From Teredinibacter franksiae (GTDB taxonomy: Bacteria; Pseudomonadota; Gammaproteobacteria; Pseudomonadales; Cellvibrionaceae): DNA of 64,000 nt. The number at the start of each line of letters is the position of its first letter. The first letter of the stretch is position 1. The translations under genes and the position numbers were made by a program. This document shows positions 34,206-43,894 of the stretch, piece by piece. The DNA lies in contig NZ_JACJUV010000001.1 of the NCBI RefSeq assembly GCF_014218805.1, forward strand, positions 2,864,501 to 2,928,500, given 5' to 3'. The notes beneath the pieces were generated by a model. It ran no database searches and was not told where the DNA came from. It saw nothing but the letters and a program-made list of their open reading frames with translations.

Positions 34206-35386
34206 TTGACAAAAATATTCTTTATATAATTACCTAGCTCATGCCAAGCAGGTTGTATGTCGCGCAGCCTGAAGATTTCATTTTTGCAGTTAAACGAAGG
34301 GGTAAAGAATACGGCAAGCCTTTGAAACTTCTGCATTTTTGTGTAGCGCGCATCACGTAAATATAAGTAAAGGCTGTCAAAATCTCCTAGAAGCCAGCGC
34401 AATTTTAGACCAACTCTGTATTCGCCCGAGGTATTCGTCGAGCCAGTAAAGGCTTGGTAGGTTAATAGGGGAAAGTCTACACCTGAGTCAATAGCAAGTT
34501 GGAGCGACCCCCAAAACCGCGTATTAATTTCCATTAGATAAGGGGTACCCTCGTCGGATATTCTAAATTCGACCATGGCAACTCCGCTCCAGCGTACCTT
34601 TTCAAGCATAGCATCGGCATAACTAATTAGTGTTGGACTGGCTGCAACGCTTTCGCTAAGCACGCTTACGCCCCCAGAGGGCGGCTTTTCTCGAATACGC
34701 CGGTGAGCAAAATGTGCTTTTCGCCTACCGTTCCGGTACAGCGCAAAAATACCGGCACCATGTCCCGGTATGTACTCTTGTACCATGAATGAAGTGTACT
34801 TGAGGTAGTTATCCTTTGAGATAATGGAACTTAATTCCTGGGCAGATTTTACTATCCTAACGGTGGTGGTAATCCATTCGCCATTGTGCTCAAAACGCGA
34901 TAATGATGGTTTAACCACAATGGGGAAATCAGTTTCTTTGTTATAGTCCCACTCCTTCAATGAGGCATAATATTGAGTAGAGGGAATAGGGATACTCAGT
35001 GAGTTTGCGAGTAACATAAGCGATGTTTTGTTTGCAATTGACCGAATAATTTCGATACCGCTAAAGGGGATGATCGTGCTACCAAATTGCTTGTGATTTA
35101 TTGCGATTAGCTGACTAGTAATCTCGGTCATAGGCTGAATAAAGGATATTCCTTCGGAGCAGCAAAAACGAGCTACCGATCGGACGAAATCGTCAGGTTT
35201 TTTTACAGGGTCTGGGTAGGTGAAATGTTGCTCGCTAAAGCGAGAGCTTCCGGCGAGCGTATGTTCAACTGTGTCGCTTGTTACAACGTATAGATGAGCG
35301 AAGGCTCCTAGCGATCTGGTTGCGGCGAGAGCACTGCGTTGGCAGGCATCAAGTATCAATATTTTTGTCGGAGAGTTGTTGTTCAT
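34202..35386 (-). CDS. ATP-grasp domain protein (carboxylate-amine ligase-like)
   Basis: The 394-residue protein has an N-terminal Rossmann-like part (TKILILDACQRSALAATRSL), a middle with FPIVVKPSLSRFEHNGEWIT (ATP-grasp lysine strand) and a C-terminal catalytic core with FMVQEYIPGHGAGIFALYRN and YLMEINTRFWGSLQLAIDSG (metal-binding glutamate and asparagine). ATP-grasp enzymes ligate carboxylates to amines through acyl phosphate. The neighbours are deacetylases, suggesting amide bond formation on a freed amino sugar. A second, unrelated-looking ATP-grasp gene is at 51970. The substrate cannot be told. Confidence 0.85.
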   Translation of the reverse strand: MNNNSPTKILILDACQRSALAATRSLGAFAHLYVVTSDTVEHTLAGSSRFSEQHFTYPDPVKKPDDFVRSVARFCCSEGISFIQPMTEITSQLIAINHKQFGSTIIPFSGIEIIRSIANKTSLMLLANSLSIPIPSTQYYASLKEWDYNKETDFPIVVKPSLSRFEHNGEWITTTVRIVKSAQELSSIISKDNYLKYTSFMVQEYIPGHGAGIFALYRNGRRKAHFAHRRIREKPPSGGVSVLSESVAASPTLISYADAMLEKVRWSGVAMVEFRISDEGTPYLMEINTRFWGSLQLAIDSGVDFPLLTYQAFTGSTNTSGEYRVGLKLRWLLGDFDSLYLYLRDARYTKMQKFQRLAVFFTPSFNCKNEIFRLRDIQPAWHELGNYIKNIFVK

Positions 35387-35841
35387 GCGTACCGCTTGGT
35401 CGTAATGTGCGTTGAGAGACTAGAGTACATATTACCATGTGAGACGCAAATATATGAGGCTTGTTGCCTGACCCGAATTGCTGTTAACTACTGGGCAAAA
35501 TGCTATTATACCGCCAAATATTTCAGCTGCTTCAATTGAATCCGCTTTCTCTAGATGTTAGTTGCGTTTTGTTGAGCATATTGATAGTTGAATTCGGATT
35601 GCTGTGTGTATAGCAAGAGTGTTTCTCAGTTTTGAGGTTGCGTTGTTTTAGCTTGCATTTAGGTTGACCGAGTCGCAAAGCATGTAGAGCGCGTACGGTT
35701 TATTAAGTGCCTGATTCTTGCCCGACGGCTACATGCAAGTCGGCAAGTTAAAATCGACTACGGTGAAAAATTTGTGGGGGCATCGTCGTTGGTGATGCAT
35801 AAAAATTTGATTTGCAGGTGAGTGGCGGTGAACTTGCCACT
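35387..35841. other. Divergent non-coding region, AT-rich border
   Basis: The 455 bp between divergent genes hold the two promoters in principle; I see no certain boxes, no RNA motif and no terminator. Base use turns AT-rich here and stays so up to about 48 kb. A frame at 35339-35539 has no supporting features. Confidence 0.55.
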
Positions 35842-36777
35842 ATGGGATTAGGAATGAAAAATTTATCTGTTGTAGAGTACCTTAGCCAATTGCCGGAAGG
35901 CGAAAAAATATACTATAGGGCAAACCCCGGTAACGCAGGTGATGCCTTAATTGCAGCTGGTGCCTTTATTCTATTTCGAAAATTGGAGTTAGATGTCGAA
36001 ATTATTGACCTAGAGAGCTTCGATGCAACGGATAAGATTGTGCTCTATGCGGGTGGTGGAAACTTGGTTGGCATCTACCCAGAAGCAAGGGAGTTTTTTA
36101 GGAAATTTCACATGCAAGCCAAAACAATAATTTTATTGCCTCATACGGTAAAGGACAATGAGGATCTTTTGGCTGAGCTGGGCAGTAATGCAGTGTTGTT
36201 CGCTAGAGAATTGGTCACCTTTAAGTTTTTAAAAGAGAATGCAATAAATGCTAAAGTCTATATAGATCATGATTTAGCATTTAATATTGAGCCAAAAGAT
36301 TTTCTTGATATGAAGAGTCCCAGTATATTATCGATAATTGCAAAGAAATTATTGTATAAAACTACTGGTAACAAACAAGAATTTTTGAAGCTTCCTCGTC
36401 CAAAAATGATGTTTGATAATACATTATTTGAATTCAGGGGGGCTCTTCTAGGCAGTAAAGTTGGCAACTTTTTTAGGGAAGACGTTGAGCGAGCGTTAAG
36501 TGAGGTTCCCGCTGGGAATGCCGATCTATCCGTGAAGTATGAGTATGGGACTAGGAATGACGCGATTACTGATTACACTACCTCTAGGCTAATGAAATAT
36601 GTGAATCGTTTTGATGAGATTCGTACCGATCGACTACATATTTGCATCGCCTCAGCGCTTATGGGAAAGAAGGTGTCGTTTTATCCAAATTCGTACTTTA
36701 AATGTAGGGCGGTGTACGAATATTCATTAAAGGAACCATATCCTAATGTCACTTTTTTTGAGAAAAGTGACAAATGA
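35842..36777 (+). CDS. Polysaccharide pyruvyl transferase-family protein
   Basis: The start at 35842 (MGLGMKNLSVVEYLSQLP) is the best of several, none with a strong ribosome binding site. The 311 residues show the family marks YYRANPGNAGDALIAAGAFI, IVLYAGGGNLVGIYPEAREF, AKTIILLPHTVKDNEDLLAE, VLFARELVTFKFLKEN and DRLHICIASALMGKKVSFYP. Members add pyruvate ketals to sugars, giving negative charge. The gene is AT-rich and begins the central cassette on the plus strand. Some proteins of this fold are not pyruvyl transferases, so the reaction is likely but not sure. Confidence 0.86.
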   Translation: MGLGMKNLSVVEYLSQLPEGEKIYYRANPGNAGDALIAAGAFILFRKLELDVEIIDLESFDATDKIVLYAGGGNLVGIYPEAREFFRKFHMQAKTIILLPHTVKDNEDLLAELGSNAVLFARELVTFKFLKENAINAKVYIDHDLAFNIEPKDFLDMKSPSILSIIAKKLLYKTTGNKQEFLKLPRPKMMFDNTLFEFRGALLGSKVGNFFREDVERALSEVPAGNADLSVKYEYGTRNDAITDYTTSRLMKYVNRFDEIRTDRLHICIASALMGKKVSFYPNSYFKCRAVYEYSLKEPYPNVTFFEKSDK

Positions 36778-36819
36778 TATTTCAATGATTGCATCGAATA
36801 AGCAATAAGTGGGAATAGA

Positions 36820-37968
36820 ATGAGCGGAATTTTAGTAATATTCCATACCCCTTCAAATGCGGGGTATGCAATGGCGCCATTAGAAAGATTGTTCTTTCAG
36901 GTGGCAATGGATTTAGTTGGGCGGAAGGAAAAAATTCACTTTGCATTTAAAAATCTAGATATGGGAATGCCAGATACATTGCCGACTAATTTTTCAAATG
37001 TATTTGATATAGACCGGGATAAATGTCATGGGGATTACTACAGGGAAAGATTGGAGTATATAAAGTCGTCAAATATTAGTTTAGCATTCTGTTTCGACCT
37101 ACAGGTTCGATCGCCTGTGTGCGATCTATTAAGGGAAGGCGGGATTAAGAATGTGGTGTCGTATTGGGGGGCGGGGATAAGTGGGGAAAATAGGGGCGTC
37201 AGACTACTAATGAAAAAAGTCGAAGTGCTACTTTCACGTAACAAGCCTGATATGTTCATTTTTGAATCTGAAGCCATGCGGTATTACGCGATACATGGGC
37301 GCGGAATTGCCAGATCAAACACCCGAGTTGTGCATACTGGAGTAGATGTCGACAAATTTAGGCCGTCTGTGGAGAGTAAAGGATACGTCCGAGATCAATT
37401 TGGGCTTCATAGTGATGATTTTATCGTTTTCTATTCAGGCCATATGGAGAAGCGTAAAGGTGTGCACGTTATTATCCAGGCTGCTATGAAACTCCAAGAG
37501 AAACGCTGCGCAGGAAAAGTAAAATTTCTGATCTGTGGGAATCGAGCTGGAGAAGAGCTCCCTTTTATTGAAATGATGGAAGACTCACCAGCCGCGAATA
37601 GTGTGATTTTTGCGGGCTATAGAACTGATTTAGATAAGATTATTCCTGGTTGTGATATTGGAGTTATTGCTTCTACTGGCTGGGATTCATTTCCGATGTC
37701 AAGCTTGGAAATGGCATCTTGCGGGTTACCGATTGTTGTGTCGAAGTTGCAAGGTCTAAAAGAAGTGATTTGTGAGGGCAAAAGCGGCCTATTTTTCGAG
37801 CCGGGTGATGCTCCAAAATTGGCGGAACATATTGAATTACTTTGGAAGGACGCGGCCCTGTATCAAGATATGTCAGAATTTGCCCGTGACCGAATAGCAA
37901 GCGCTTATACCGTTGAGCATCATCGACAAAACCTCCTTAGTGCGTTAGGCGACCGCTATAGCCAATAG
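36820..37968 (+). CDS. Glycosyltransferase, GT4-like
   Basis: The 382-residue protein has the two-domain GT-B plan: an N-terminal half with VVSYWGAGISGENRGVRLLM and FIFESEAMRYYAIHGRGI, then FIVFYSGHMEKRKGVHVIIQ, SVIFAGYRTDLDKIIPGCDI and the donor-binding block FPMSSLEMASCGLPIVVSKL. It would add one sugar to the repeat unit at the cytoplasmic face. The gene follows the pyruvyl transferase gene by 42 bp. Donor and linkage cannot be told. Confidence 0.88.
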   Translation: MSGILVIFHTPSNAGYAMAPLERLFFQVAMDLVGRKEKIHFAFKNLDMGMPDTLPTNFSNVFDIDRDKCHGDYYRERLEYIKSSNISLAFCFDLQVRSPVCDLLREGGIKNVVSYWGAGISGENRGVRLLMKKVEVLLSRNKPDMFIFESEAMRYYAIHGRGIARSNTRVVHTGVDVDKFRPSVESKGYVRDQFGLHSDDFIVFYSGHMEKRKGVHVIIQAAMKLQEKRCAGKVKFLICGNRAGEELPFIEMMEDSPAANSVIFAGYRTDLDKIIPGCDIGVIASTGWDSFPMSSLEMASCGLPIVVSKLQGLKEVICEGKSGLFFEPGDAPKLAEHIELLWKDAALYQDMSEFARDRIASAYTVEHHRQNLLSALGDRYSQ

Positions 37969-38196
37969 CTAGGAAATGTCGGATTAATATATCGCTTTTT
38001 TTAGCAAAGATGGATTGATTTTTTGTGTGGTAAGCGGTGATGACGTATTGTGATTTTTGACGAGTGAATGTGCCAAGTGGTTCTCGATTCTGCACAAATA
38101 TTGATCGATAAATGCGTTTGCCTCAGCTAAAATATAACTCAGACTTGTTCTCCCTATTTTGAAAACTCAATTTTTCGGTATATTGGTGTGGTGTAT

Positions 38197-39063
38197 ATGA
38201 ATATTGGCAATAAGCAGTTGTTTTCAGTTCTTATAATGATTTTCCTTTTGTCTTGCTCTTTTGGTGTGAGTGCATGGGAAATAGTAAAGGATTTTAATGT
38301 AGGTACTGAGGGAACTAAGGCGGAGGGCGCTACCGCATTTGATTCGAGCGCGGGTGATTCGATTCTGTCGACCGCAAACGTTCGAGAGGGGCAGTTTGCG
38401 GCTAAGTTACAAATTCAGGCCGGAGAAACTGCTTTCGGTCGCTGGGGCGGGGTAATTGATTTCCCCACTGCGCTTCATAAGGGTGAAGAGCTGTGGGTAG
38501 GAATGGATGTGTTTTTCCCTGAGGGTTTTGATTACTCGACTAATAATGGTTACCTAAAATTCATTAGATTTCGTAATAAGAAATCGGATGGTACCCATAC
38601 AGGGTATCTCGATAACCTTATCGTTATGCCATCGAGGAATTCAGGGACGTTTGCGCTTCTCAAGGAAGGGCTTAGCTATGTTCTCGAGTATGGTAGTCAA
38701 GGTGCCCAGCCTATTCCACAAGGGGAATGGTTTCGGTATGAAATATATATGAAATTGGACGAAGTTCCTGTGAAAAATGGTGGAGCAAGTGTCGTCAAGT
38801 CTTGGTTGAACGGAGCGCTAATTGTTGAGCAAACTGAAATCATGACGCTCGGGGCTGCAACCGATGAGGTCGTTAGTTTCTATTTATTCACTTATTGGAA
38901 TAACGGTGCGCCAAAGGATCAGCATATGTACGTTGACAATATAATTATTACAAATGAAAAGCCATCAGCAATAGATGGGTGGGGGAATTCTCGCATTGGT
39001 AACCCATATTCAGAAAAGCCGGTATTTAAAAATAACGTAGACGTGCAGCAGAAAATTAAATAG
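38197..39063 (+). CDS. Secreted jelly-roll protein, polysaccharide lyase-like
   Basis: The start ATG 38197 (GTG 38188 possible) gives an N-terminal signal peptide (MNIGNKQLFSVLIMIFLLSC, cut after GVSA) and about 265 mature residues. The pattern is that of concanavalin-A-like polysaccharide lyases or binding proteins (FAAKLQIQAGETAFGRWGGV, ELWVGMDVFFPEGFDYSTNN, GYLDNLIVMPSRNSGTF, GEWFRYEIYMKLDEVPV, HMYVDNIIITNE). A lyase or polymer-trimming role is inferred from family and context. The gene has AT-rich composition like its neighbours and lies between two glycosyltransferase genes. Confidence 0.65.
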   Translation: MNIGNKQLFSVLIMIFLLSCSFGVSAWEIVKDFNVGTEGTKAEGATAFDSSAGDSILSTANVREGQFAAKLQIQAGETAFGRWGGVIDFPTALHKGEELWVGMDVFFPEGFDYSTNNGYLKFIRFRNKKSDGTHTGYLDNLIVMPSRNSGTFALLKEGLSYVLEYGSQGAQPIPQGEWFRYEIYMKLDEVPVKNGGASVVKSWLNGALIVEQTEIMTLGAATDEVVSFYLFTYWNNGAPKDQHMYVDNIIITNEKPSAIDGWGNSRIGNPYSEKPVFKNNVDVQQKIK

Positions 39064-39078
39064 CGGGGAATACGGCTA

Positions 39079-40014
39079 GTGGTATGTGAAGAGGATAGTG
39101 GGCTAAAGGTTAGCGTAGTAATCCCAGCCTTTAACGAAGAGACTGTCATCGGTAACACCGTTGATGGAATAAAAGCAGCTCTGGCAAGCTATTTTGAGTT
39201 TGAAATTATCCTAGTGGATAATATGAGTACTGACAGGACATCAATAATCGCACAAGAGCTCGGGGCTAAAGTCTTGAAGTCTAGTGCATCGAGCATAGCA
39301 GGGCTTAGAAACGAAGGGGTTAAACTCTCATCGGGAAAACTACTTGTTTTTATTGATGCTGATATTACTTTAGGAGATGACTGGGGTGGTGTGCTATACA
39401 AAGAGTATGACGAGCTAGTCAGTAGTAATGTGCTTACCGGGTATCGCTGCCTGTCTGACGGAACCGAGGGGGTGTTCCATGATGCATGGTTTTCACTGCT
39501 TTTTGAAAAGCCCAGTACTAATTATATCGGGTCAGCACATATGATTATGCCTGCAAAATTATTTCATAAAGTTGAGGGCTTTAACGCAAGTTTGACAACT
39601 GGGGAAGATTCTGATATTTGTGAGAGAATTACGGATAGAGGCGGTAAGATTGTGCCAAATAAAAATTTTCGAGCGCTTCATCATGGTTTTCCGCGGAGCG
39701 TCAAACAATTTGTGCTGAGAGAGGCGTGGCACGGTGGAGTAAAATCACTAAGAGACTTATTTTTTTCTCCCGTCAATTTTGCTAGTTTAATATTTTCTGC
39801 GCTTTTTTTACTTTTCTTTTACGGTCTGCTTACCGCCTCTGTTTTGGTATCTTTTTCTACGCTTATGATGCTGATTCTTTTAAGCTTTGGGATATCCAGT
39901 TATAAATTCAAAAATTTGGGCGGCTTGTTGCGACTTAAAAATATGTATGTTGTTCTGCTCTATCTAAGTGGGAGAGCGCTGTCCTTCGTCATTAATGGAA
40001 GGCGCGCCCGATAA
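39079..40014 (+). CDS. Glycosyltransferase family 2, membrane-associated
   Basis: The 311-residue protein starts with GTG. It has the GT-A core (LKVSVVIPAFNEETVIGNTV, FEIILVDNMSTDRTSIIAQE, GKLLVFIDADITLGDDWGGV) with DAD at about 95 as metal motif, then HMIMPAKLFHKVEGFNASLT and GEDSDICERITDRG. C-terminal membrane segments (about 232-285, FASLIFSALFLLFFYGLLTA) hold it at the inner membrane. The donor and acceptor are unknown. It follows the jelly-roll protein gene by 15 bp and faces the O-acetylation genes. Confidence 0.88.
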   Translation: MVCEEDSGLKVSVVIPAFNEETVIGNTVDGIKAALASYFEFEIILVDNMSTDRTSIIAQELGAKVLKSSASSIAGLRNEGVKLSSGKLLVFIDADITLGDDWGGVLYKEYDELVSSNVLTGYRCLSDGTEGVFHDAWFSLLFEKPSTNYIGSAHMIMPAKLFHKVEGFNASLTTGEDSDICERITDRGGKIVPNKNFRALHHGFPRSVKQFVLREAWHGGVKSLRDLFFSPVNFASLIFSALFLLFFYGLLTASVLVSFSTLMMLILLSFGISSYKFKNLGGLLRLKNMYVVLLYLSGRALSFVINGRRAR

Positions 40015-40038
40015 ATTTTTGGATGTTAGTGAATACTC

Positions 40039-41436
40039 CTAGAACTGAAAATAAATAAACGTTGGCTCCCCGATACTTGAACCAATAAAGAGAAGTAGTA
40101 ATCCCGCGTACAGTCCTGCCCGTACAAAACCGTTTAAGCTAGAGCAAAAAAATTCTTTCATTTTGTTTGATGTTGACGTCGGAATGAAATGGCTGAGCGC
40201 AGCAATTGCAAGAATGAAAAATACTATGCTATTGGTGTTTGACTTGAAATTCAAAGCGAATAAACCACCAATATATTCAAGAAAAACTTCCATATTTGAG
40301 ACTCTGAAAATAAGCCAACTAAATAGAATTAAATGGAAATTAAATACTATTTTTGTCACCATTTTAAAGCCGAACTTCTTTTCGGTAATCATGTTTCTAA
40401 AAAGTACTAGAATTAGGCCGTGATAAGCTCCCCATAGAATGAAGTTCCATGCTGCACCATGCCATAGGCCTCCAAGCAGCATGGTAATTAGCAAATTCCT
40501 TGTCGTGAACCACCGTCCTCCTCGATTTCCACCTAAAGATATATACAAATAATCTCTAAGCCATTGTGACAGTGAGATATGCCATCTGCGCCAAAATTCG
40601 GATGGATTTTGAGAAAGATATGGTCTGTTAAAGTTGGTTGGAAGGCGGAAGCCTAACAAAAGAGCGATGCCAATAGCTATATCGGAGTAGCCGGAGAAAT
40701 CACAATAAATTTGGAATGCGTAGGCGTAAAGTGATATGAGAAGGTCGGTTGAGGAGTAGTTGCCCGGAGCAGAAAAAACTTCGTCCACGATTAAGAATGC
40801 AAGTAAATCGGCTATAATAATTTTCTTAAAAAGACCTATAAAAATCAACATCGTGCCGCGTTCGACATCGCTTGCTTTGAGGTGAGTAGGCCTGTTTATT
40901 TGCGGTAGAAAATCCCGAGCTCTAACAATAGGACCGGCTACAAGTTGGGGGAAAAACGAAACGAATACGGAAAATTTAATCAGTGAGCGTTCGTGAGGGA
41001 TATCGCCTCGGTACACATCTATGGAGTAGCTGAGAGTTTGAAAGGTATAAAAAGAAATTCCAACAGGTAAAAGTAGCGAAGAATATGTGTGCGGTATTTC
41101 TACCCCAAATAATCCAAGTGCGCTGAAAGCAGAGTCCGCAAAGAAATTATAGTATTTGAATATCGCGAGTAGACCCAAGTTTACCGTCAAACTCAATATT
41201 AGATACAATCGTTTTTTACGTTTGCTTCGTTCTTTATCCATTTTGACCCCTAGAGCGTAGTCAACTATAGTGGATAGAACGATTAGGCCCGCATACTGCC
41301 AATACCAGCACATATAAAAAATATAGCTAGCGGCCAATAACAAAATGTCTCGTAGTGGTTGGCGCCTATATACTGCGTAATACAATACAAGAAGGATCGG
41401 CAGGAAAATTGCGAAGCTTATGGAGTTAAATGTCAT
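40039..41436 (-). CDS. MBOAT-family O-acyltransferase
   Basis: The 465-residue protein has some 11 membrane segments and the MBOAT motifs: LLPVGISFYTFQTLSYSIDV, SFFPQLVAGPIVRARDFLPQ, FWRRWHISLSQWLRDYLYIS and the catalytic-histidine block LLGGLWHGAAWNFILWGAYH. It is close to alginate AlgI, which moves acetyl groups across the membrane. Its start overlaps the stop of the SGNH-like gene by 11 bp, and the pair matches the AlgI plus AlgJ/AlgX arrangement. O-acetylation of the polymer is therefore likely. Confidence 0.93.
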   Translation of the reverse strand: MTFNSISFAIFLPILLVLYYAVYRRQPLRDILLLAASYIFYMCWYWQYAGLIVLSTIVDYALGVKMDKERSKRKKRLYLILSLTVNLGLLAIFKYYNFFADSAFSALGLFGVEIPHTYSSLLLPVGISFYTFQTLSYSIDVYRGDIPHERSLIKFSVFVSFFPQLVAGPIVRARDFLPQINRPTHLKASDVERGTMLIFIGLFKKIIIADLLAFLIVDEVFSAPGNYSSTDLLISLYAYAFQIYCDFSGYSDIAIGIALLLGFRLPTNFNRPYLSQNPSEFWRRWHISLSQWLRDYLYISLGGNRGGRWFTTRNLLITMLLGGLWHGAAWNFILWGAYHGLILVLFRNMITEKKFGFKMVTKIVFNFHLILFSWLIFRVSNMEVFLEYIGGLFALNFKSNTNSIVFFILAIAALSHFIPTSTSNKMKEFFCSSLNGFVRAGLYAGLLLLFIGSSIGEPTFIYFQF

Positions 41437-42493
41437 GAGGTTTTGCCAATTCAGGGTCCGTTGTTAGACTATGCGAAATGGTTTCCGCTATTATCTTGTG
41501 ACCAGTCTCATTGAAGTGGACAAAGTCTACAAAATATTCTGGCCGGCCCCCTATTACCGCATTTATATCAATAAGGGAAATACTGTTGGTGGCTGCGTAC
41601 GTTTGAACGCTTTTATTTAGTGCCGCAGTGGAGTTGACCCAACCTTCTGGTGATAAATAGGTGTTGTACCGAACAAAATTGGTTTTCAATGACCGAGGCA
41701 TTTCTGATAGATTGTCAATGCTATGGCTTGTGGCAAAGGTTGTTAGTATAGGCACAATATTATTATTCTGACAAAATGCTACAAATTCCCTTATGTCGGA
41801 CATATATTGCTTGCGTGAACCGTCGGGTAATTCGCCTTTTAAAGATGCTTGTAACTTAATGTTTCCGCCAACGTAATCCGATAAGTGTTGATGAATAGAA
41901 GTTCGCTGAAATAGCTTGCTGATCGGTTTGAAATCGATGAGTGGGTTGGCAAAAGAATTTGATTTGGAAGATTTTGAGCGTGTGGTAAGTATGCGTTGTT
42001 GCTCCTCGATGGCTAGACTCATTTGATAGAGGATAGCGATGCTGGGCTTGTACTCACTTAATGATTCTTCAAGCAACCTGATGTTGTCGGAAATGCTCAT
42101 TCCGGCGCGGCTTCCATTGAATACGATACAGTTTATTGGGCTCTCCATAAACTCACATATTCGATTGGGAAACACTTTAATTGCGGGCAGCCGGATATGC
42201 TCTGCATGGGACGCCGAGGCAATCCAAATAACGGGGTGGTAGGGCTTATGCTTGCCGATCGGTACGACTTTACTTCGAAAAGGAAAGTCTGCTGTTGGGC
42301 CGTACAAGTTGCCCTGTGAATTGTGATTGGTTGGCTTGGTATCAGGTGTTGGTGTTGAAGCCTGCCCAAAAATTGGTGTTGCGTAATTAAGTTTATGGTG
42401 CCTATATTCGAGCGCGAGCTCAAGAAGGCAAACAAGCATAATCGTACCAAACAAGGTATGAAGTAATCTGTAGGGTGGTAGTTTCTCGAGCAT
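41426..42493 (-). CDS. SGNH-like membrane-anchored protein, O-acetylation partner
   Basis: The ATG at 42493 is preferred (TTG 42505 gives a longer form). The roughly 355-residue protein has an N-terminal membrane anchor (about 12-30, FGTIMLVCLLELAL), a periplasmic domain with WIASASHAEHIRL near 95 (position of the SGNH nucleophile serine) and a C-terminal FVDFVHFNETGHKIIAETIS (D-x-x-H triad motif). It is like AlgJ/AlgX or PatB-type partners that pass acetyl groups to sugars. It is translationally overlapped with the MBOAT gene. Confidence 0.75.
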   Translation of the reverse strand: MLEKLPPYRLLHTLFGTIMLVCLLELALEYRHHKLNYATPIFGQASTPTPDTKPTNHNSQGNLYGPTADFPFRSKVVPIGKHKPYHPVIWIASASHAEHIRLPAIKVFPNRICEFMESPINCIVFNGSRAGMSISDNIRLLEESLSEYKPSIAILYQMSLAIEEQQRILTTRSKSSKSNSFANPLIDFKPISKLFQRTSIHQHLSDYVGGNIKLQASLKGELPDGSRKQYMSDIREFVAFCQNNNIVPILTTFATSHSIDNLSEMPRSLKTNFVRYNTYLSPEGWVNSTAALNKSVQTYAATNSISLIDINAVIGGRPEYFVDFVHFNETGHKIIAETISHSLTTDPELAKPHDI

Positions 42494-42573
42494 TTTCCTG
42501 GCCAAAATAGAAAGGTCACGGTTATTGTGACGACGACGGTTTTCAATGTGTTTATTACGGAAGATATTGCTTT

Positions 42574-43887
42574 TTACGGAACTGATGAAGCTAAGCCTGT
42601 ATTTGATATGGTAGGTCGTTGTTGTTCCAAATTACTACATTCTCTTCGTACGCAATTGTACATTGATTGGCTAAGCATCATCATTAGGTATATATAAGGA
42701 TAGAATGCAACGGACATAAAAAATGCACCTACAAAATAGGTTATCAGTGTAATATCCATCCCAATAGAAAATTTGTGGACCCAATGCTTGTTTCCTTGTG
42801 GATGTTTTTGCACAAGAATTCTGCGGGACTTCCGGTGCAAAATATAGCATAACAAATGAAACCAAAGGTAGGTAATACCTCCTGGGTAACCTAGTTCACT
42901 TGCAGTTTCAATTACACTGTTATGGGCTACTTCTTTTCTTTTGTACAAGTACTCGGAGTCGAAATCGGAAGGGTCTTTATAGTAGACATGGAAGTACTCT
43001 GCGAAATTTAGGTAGCCTACTCCCTGTAATTTATGATTGGCCAGCATGTCCAATCCTTTTTCCCAATAGAGTAATCTTGACTCGGAGGTGCCGTCCTCAC
43101 CCATGGAATCAAACCGCTTTTTTTGTTCTTCAGGCAAATAGGTCATTACGAGGAAGATAACTACCCCAATGACGAGAAGGTTTTTTACCTTTAGTTTTCC
43201 GACTATTAGTCCAAATAAGAGTAAGCCTAACGCTATTGCGAGCTGGCTTCCACGAGAGCTCGCGCCAAGAACTGTCATGACGGCGGTGATTGGCAATATA
43301 TAGTAGAATTTCCTGATGTTTGGTTGGCTCGCTATAAAGCTAATGCTCATAATAGCCAGCATGGCCATGAGTAAAGAGTATTCACCTGAGTTAGCAAAAA
43401 ATCCGTCCGGGCCTGCTATCCCCCACTTTGTAAAGCCGAACCCGCGCATTGTCCACGTTTTGGCTCCAAAAAGAGACATTTTGAAAAGTAGTATGAAGAA
43501 AAATATTATAACAACACGATATTGCTCTAGCGTACGTACACAATTAGTGAAAAAAAAGATTTCAACTAGCCATATGGGAACAGTGTCAATTTTCTTGAAT
43601 GATATTTCTGGCCAAGTAGCGTTGTAGGACGAGGCGAGTATGATCAAGAAAAAAATGAGTGTAGACCAGTGAACAGACTGAAAAGATGCTTTTCCTTTTG
43701 AAAGTAAAAAGCTTAAACCAAGCAAAATCGAAATTTGAGTCCACGGCAAAAACCCAATTGCGGGGATAATGACTTGAGGTCGTACGTAAGAAAATATGAG
43801 GTAGAAGCATACCATCCAAAACGCAAAATCTTGGGCTTTTAAGTCGCAATAGTATTTGCTAATGTCTTTTTTTAATTCTGAAATCAT
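42574..43887 (-). CDS. O-antigen ligase/polymerase-like membrane protein, XrtA-associated
   Basis: ATG 43887 (MISELKKDISKYY) is the likely start; 43965 lies inside the upstream gene. The 437-residue protein has 10-12 membrane segments and the Wzy_C-type pattern of the exosortase-associated O-glycosylation ligases (YLIFSYVRPQVIIPAIGFLP, WGIAGPDGFFANSGEYSLLM, GASSRGSQLAIALGLLLFGL, LLYWEKGLDMLANHKLQGVG, RKEVAHNSVIETASELGYPG). It probably polymerises the repeat unit or transfers it to an acceptor at the periplasmic face. It is the only Wzy/WaaL-like gene in the window. Confidence 0.88.
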   Translation of the reverse strand: MISELKKDISKYYCDLKAQDFAFWMVCFYLIFSYVRPQVIIPAIGFLPWTQISILLGLSFLLSKGKASFQSVHWSTLIFFLIILASSYNATWPEISFKKIDTVPIWLVEIFFFTNCVRTLEQYRVVIIFFFILLFKMSLFGAKTWTMRGFGFTKWGIAGPDGFFANSGEYSLLMAMLAIMSISFIASQPNIRKFYYILPITAVMTVLGASSRGSQLAIALGLLLFGLIVGKLKVKNLLVIGVVIFLVMTYLPEEQKKRFDSMGEDGTSESRLLYWEKGLDMLANHKLQGVGYLNFAEYFHVYYKDPSDFDSEYLYKRKEVAHNSVIETASELGYPGGITYLWFHLLCYILHRKSRRILVQKHPQGNKHWVHKFSIGMDITLITYFVGAFFMSVAFYPYIYLMMMLSQSMYNCVRRECSNLEQQRPTISNTGLASSVP

Positions 43888-43894
43888 ATTCGAA

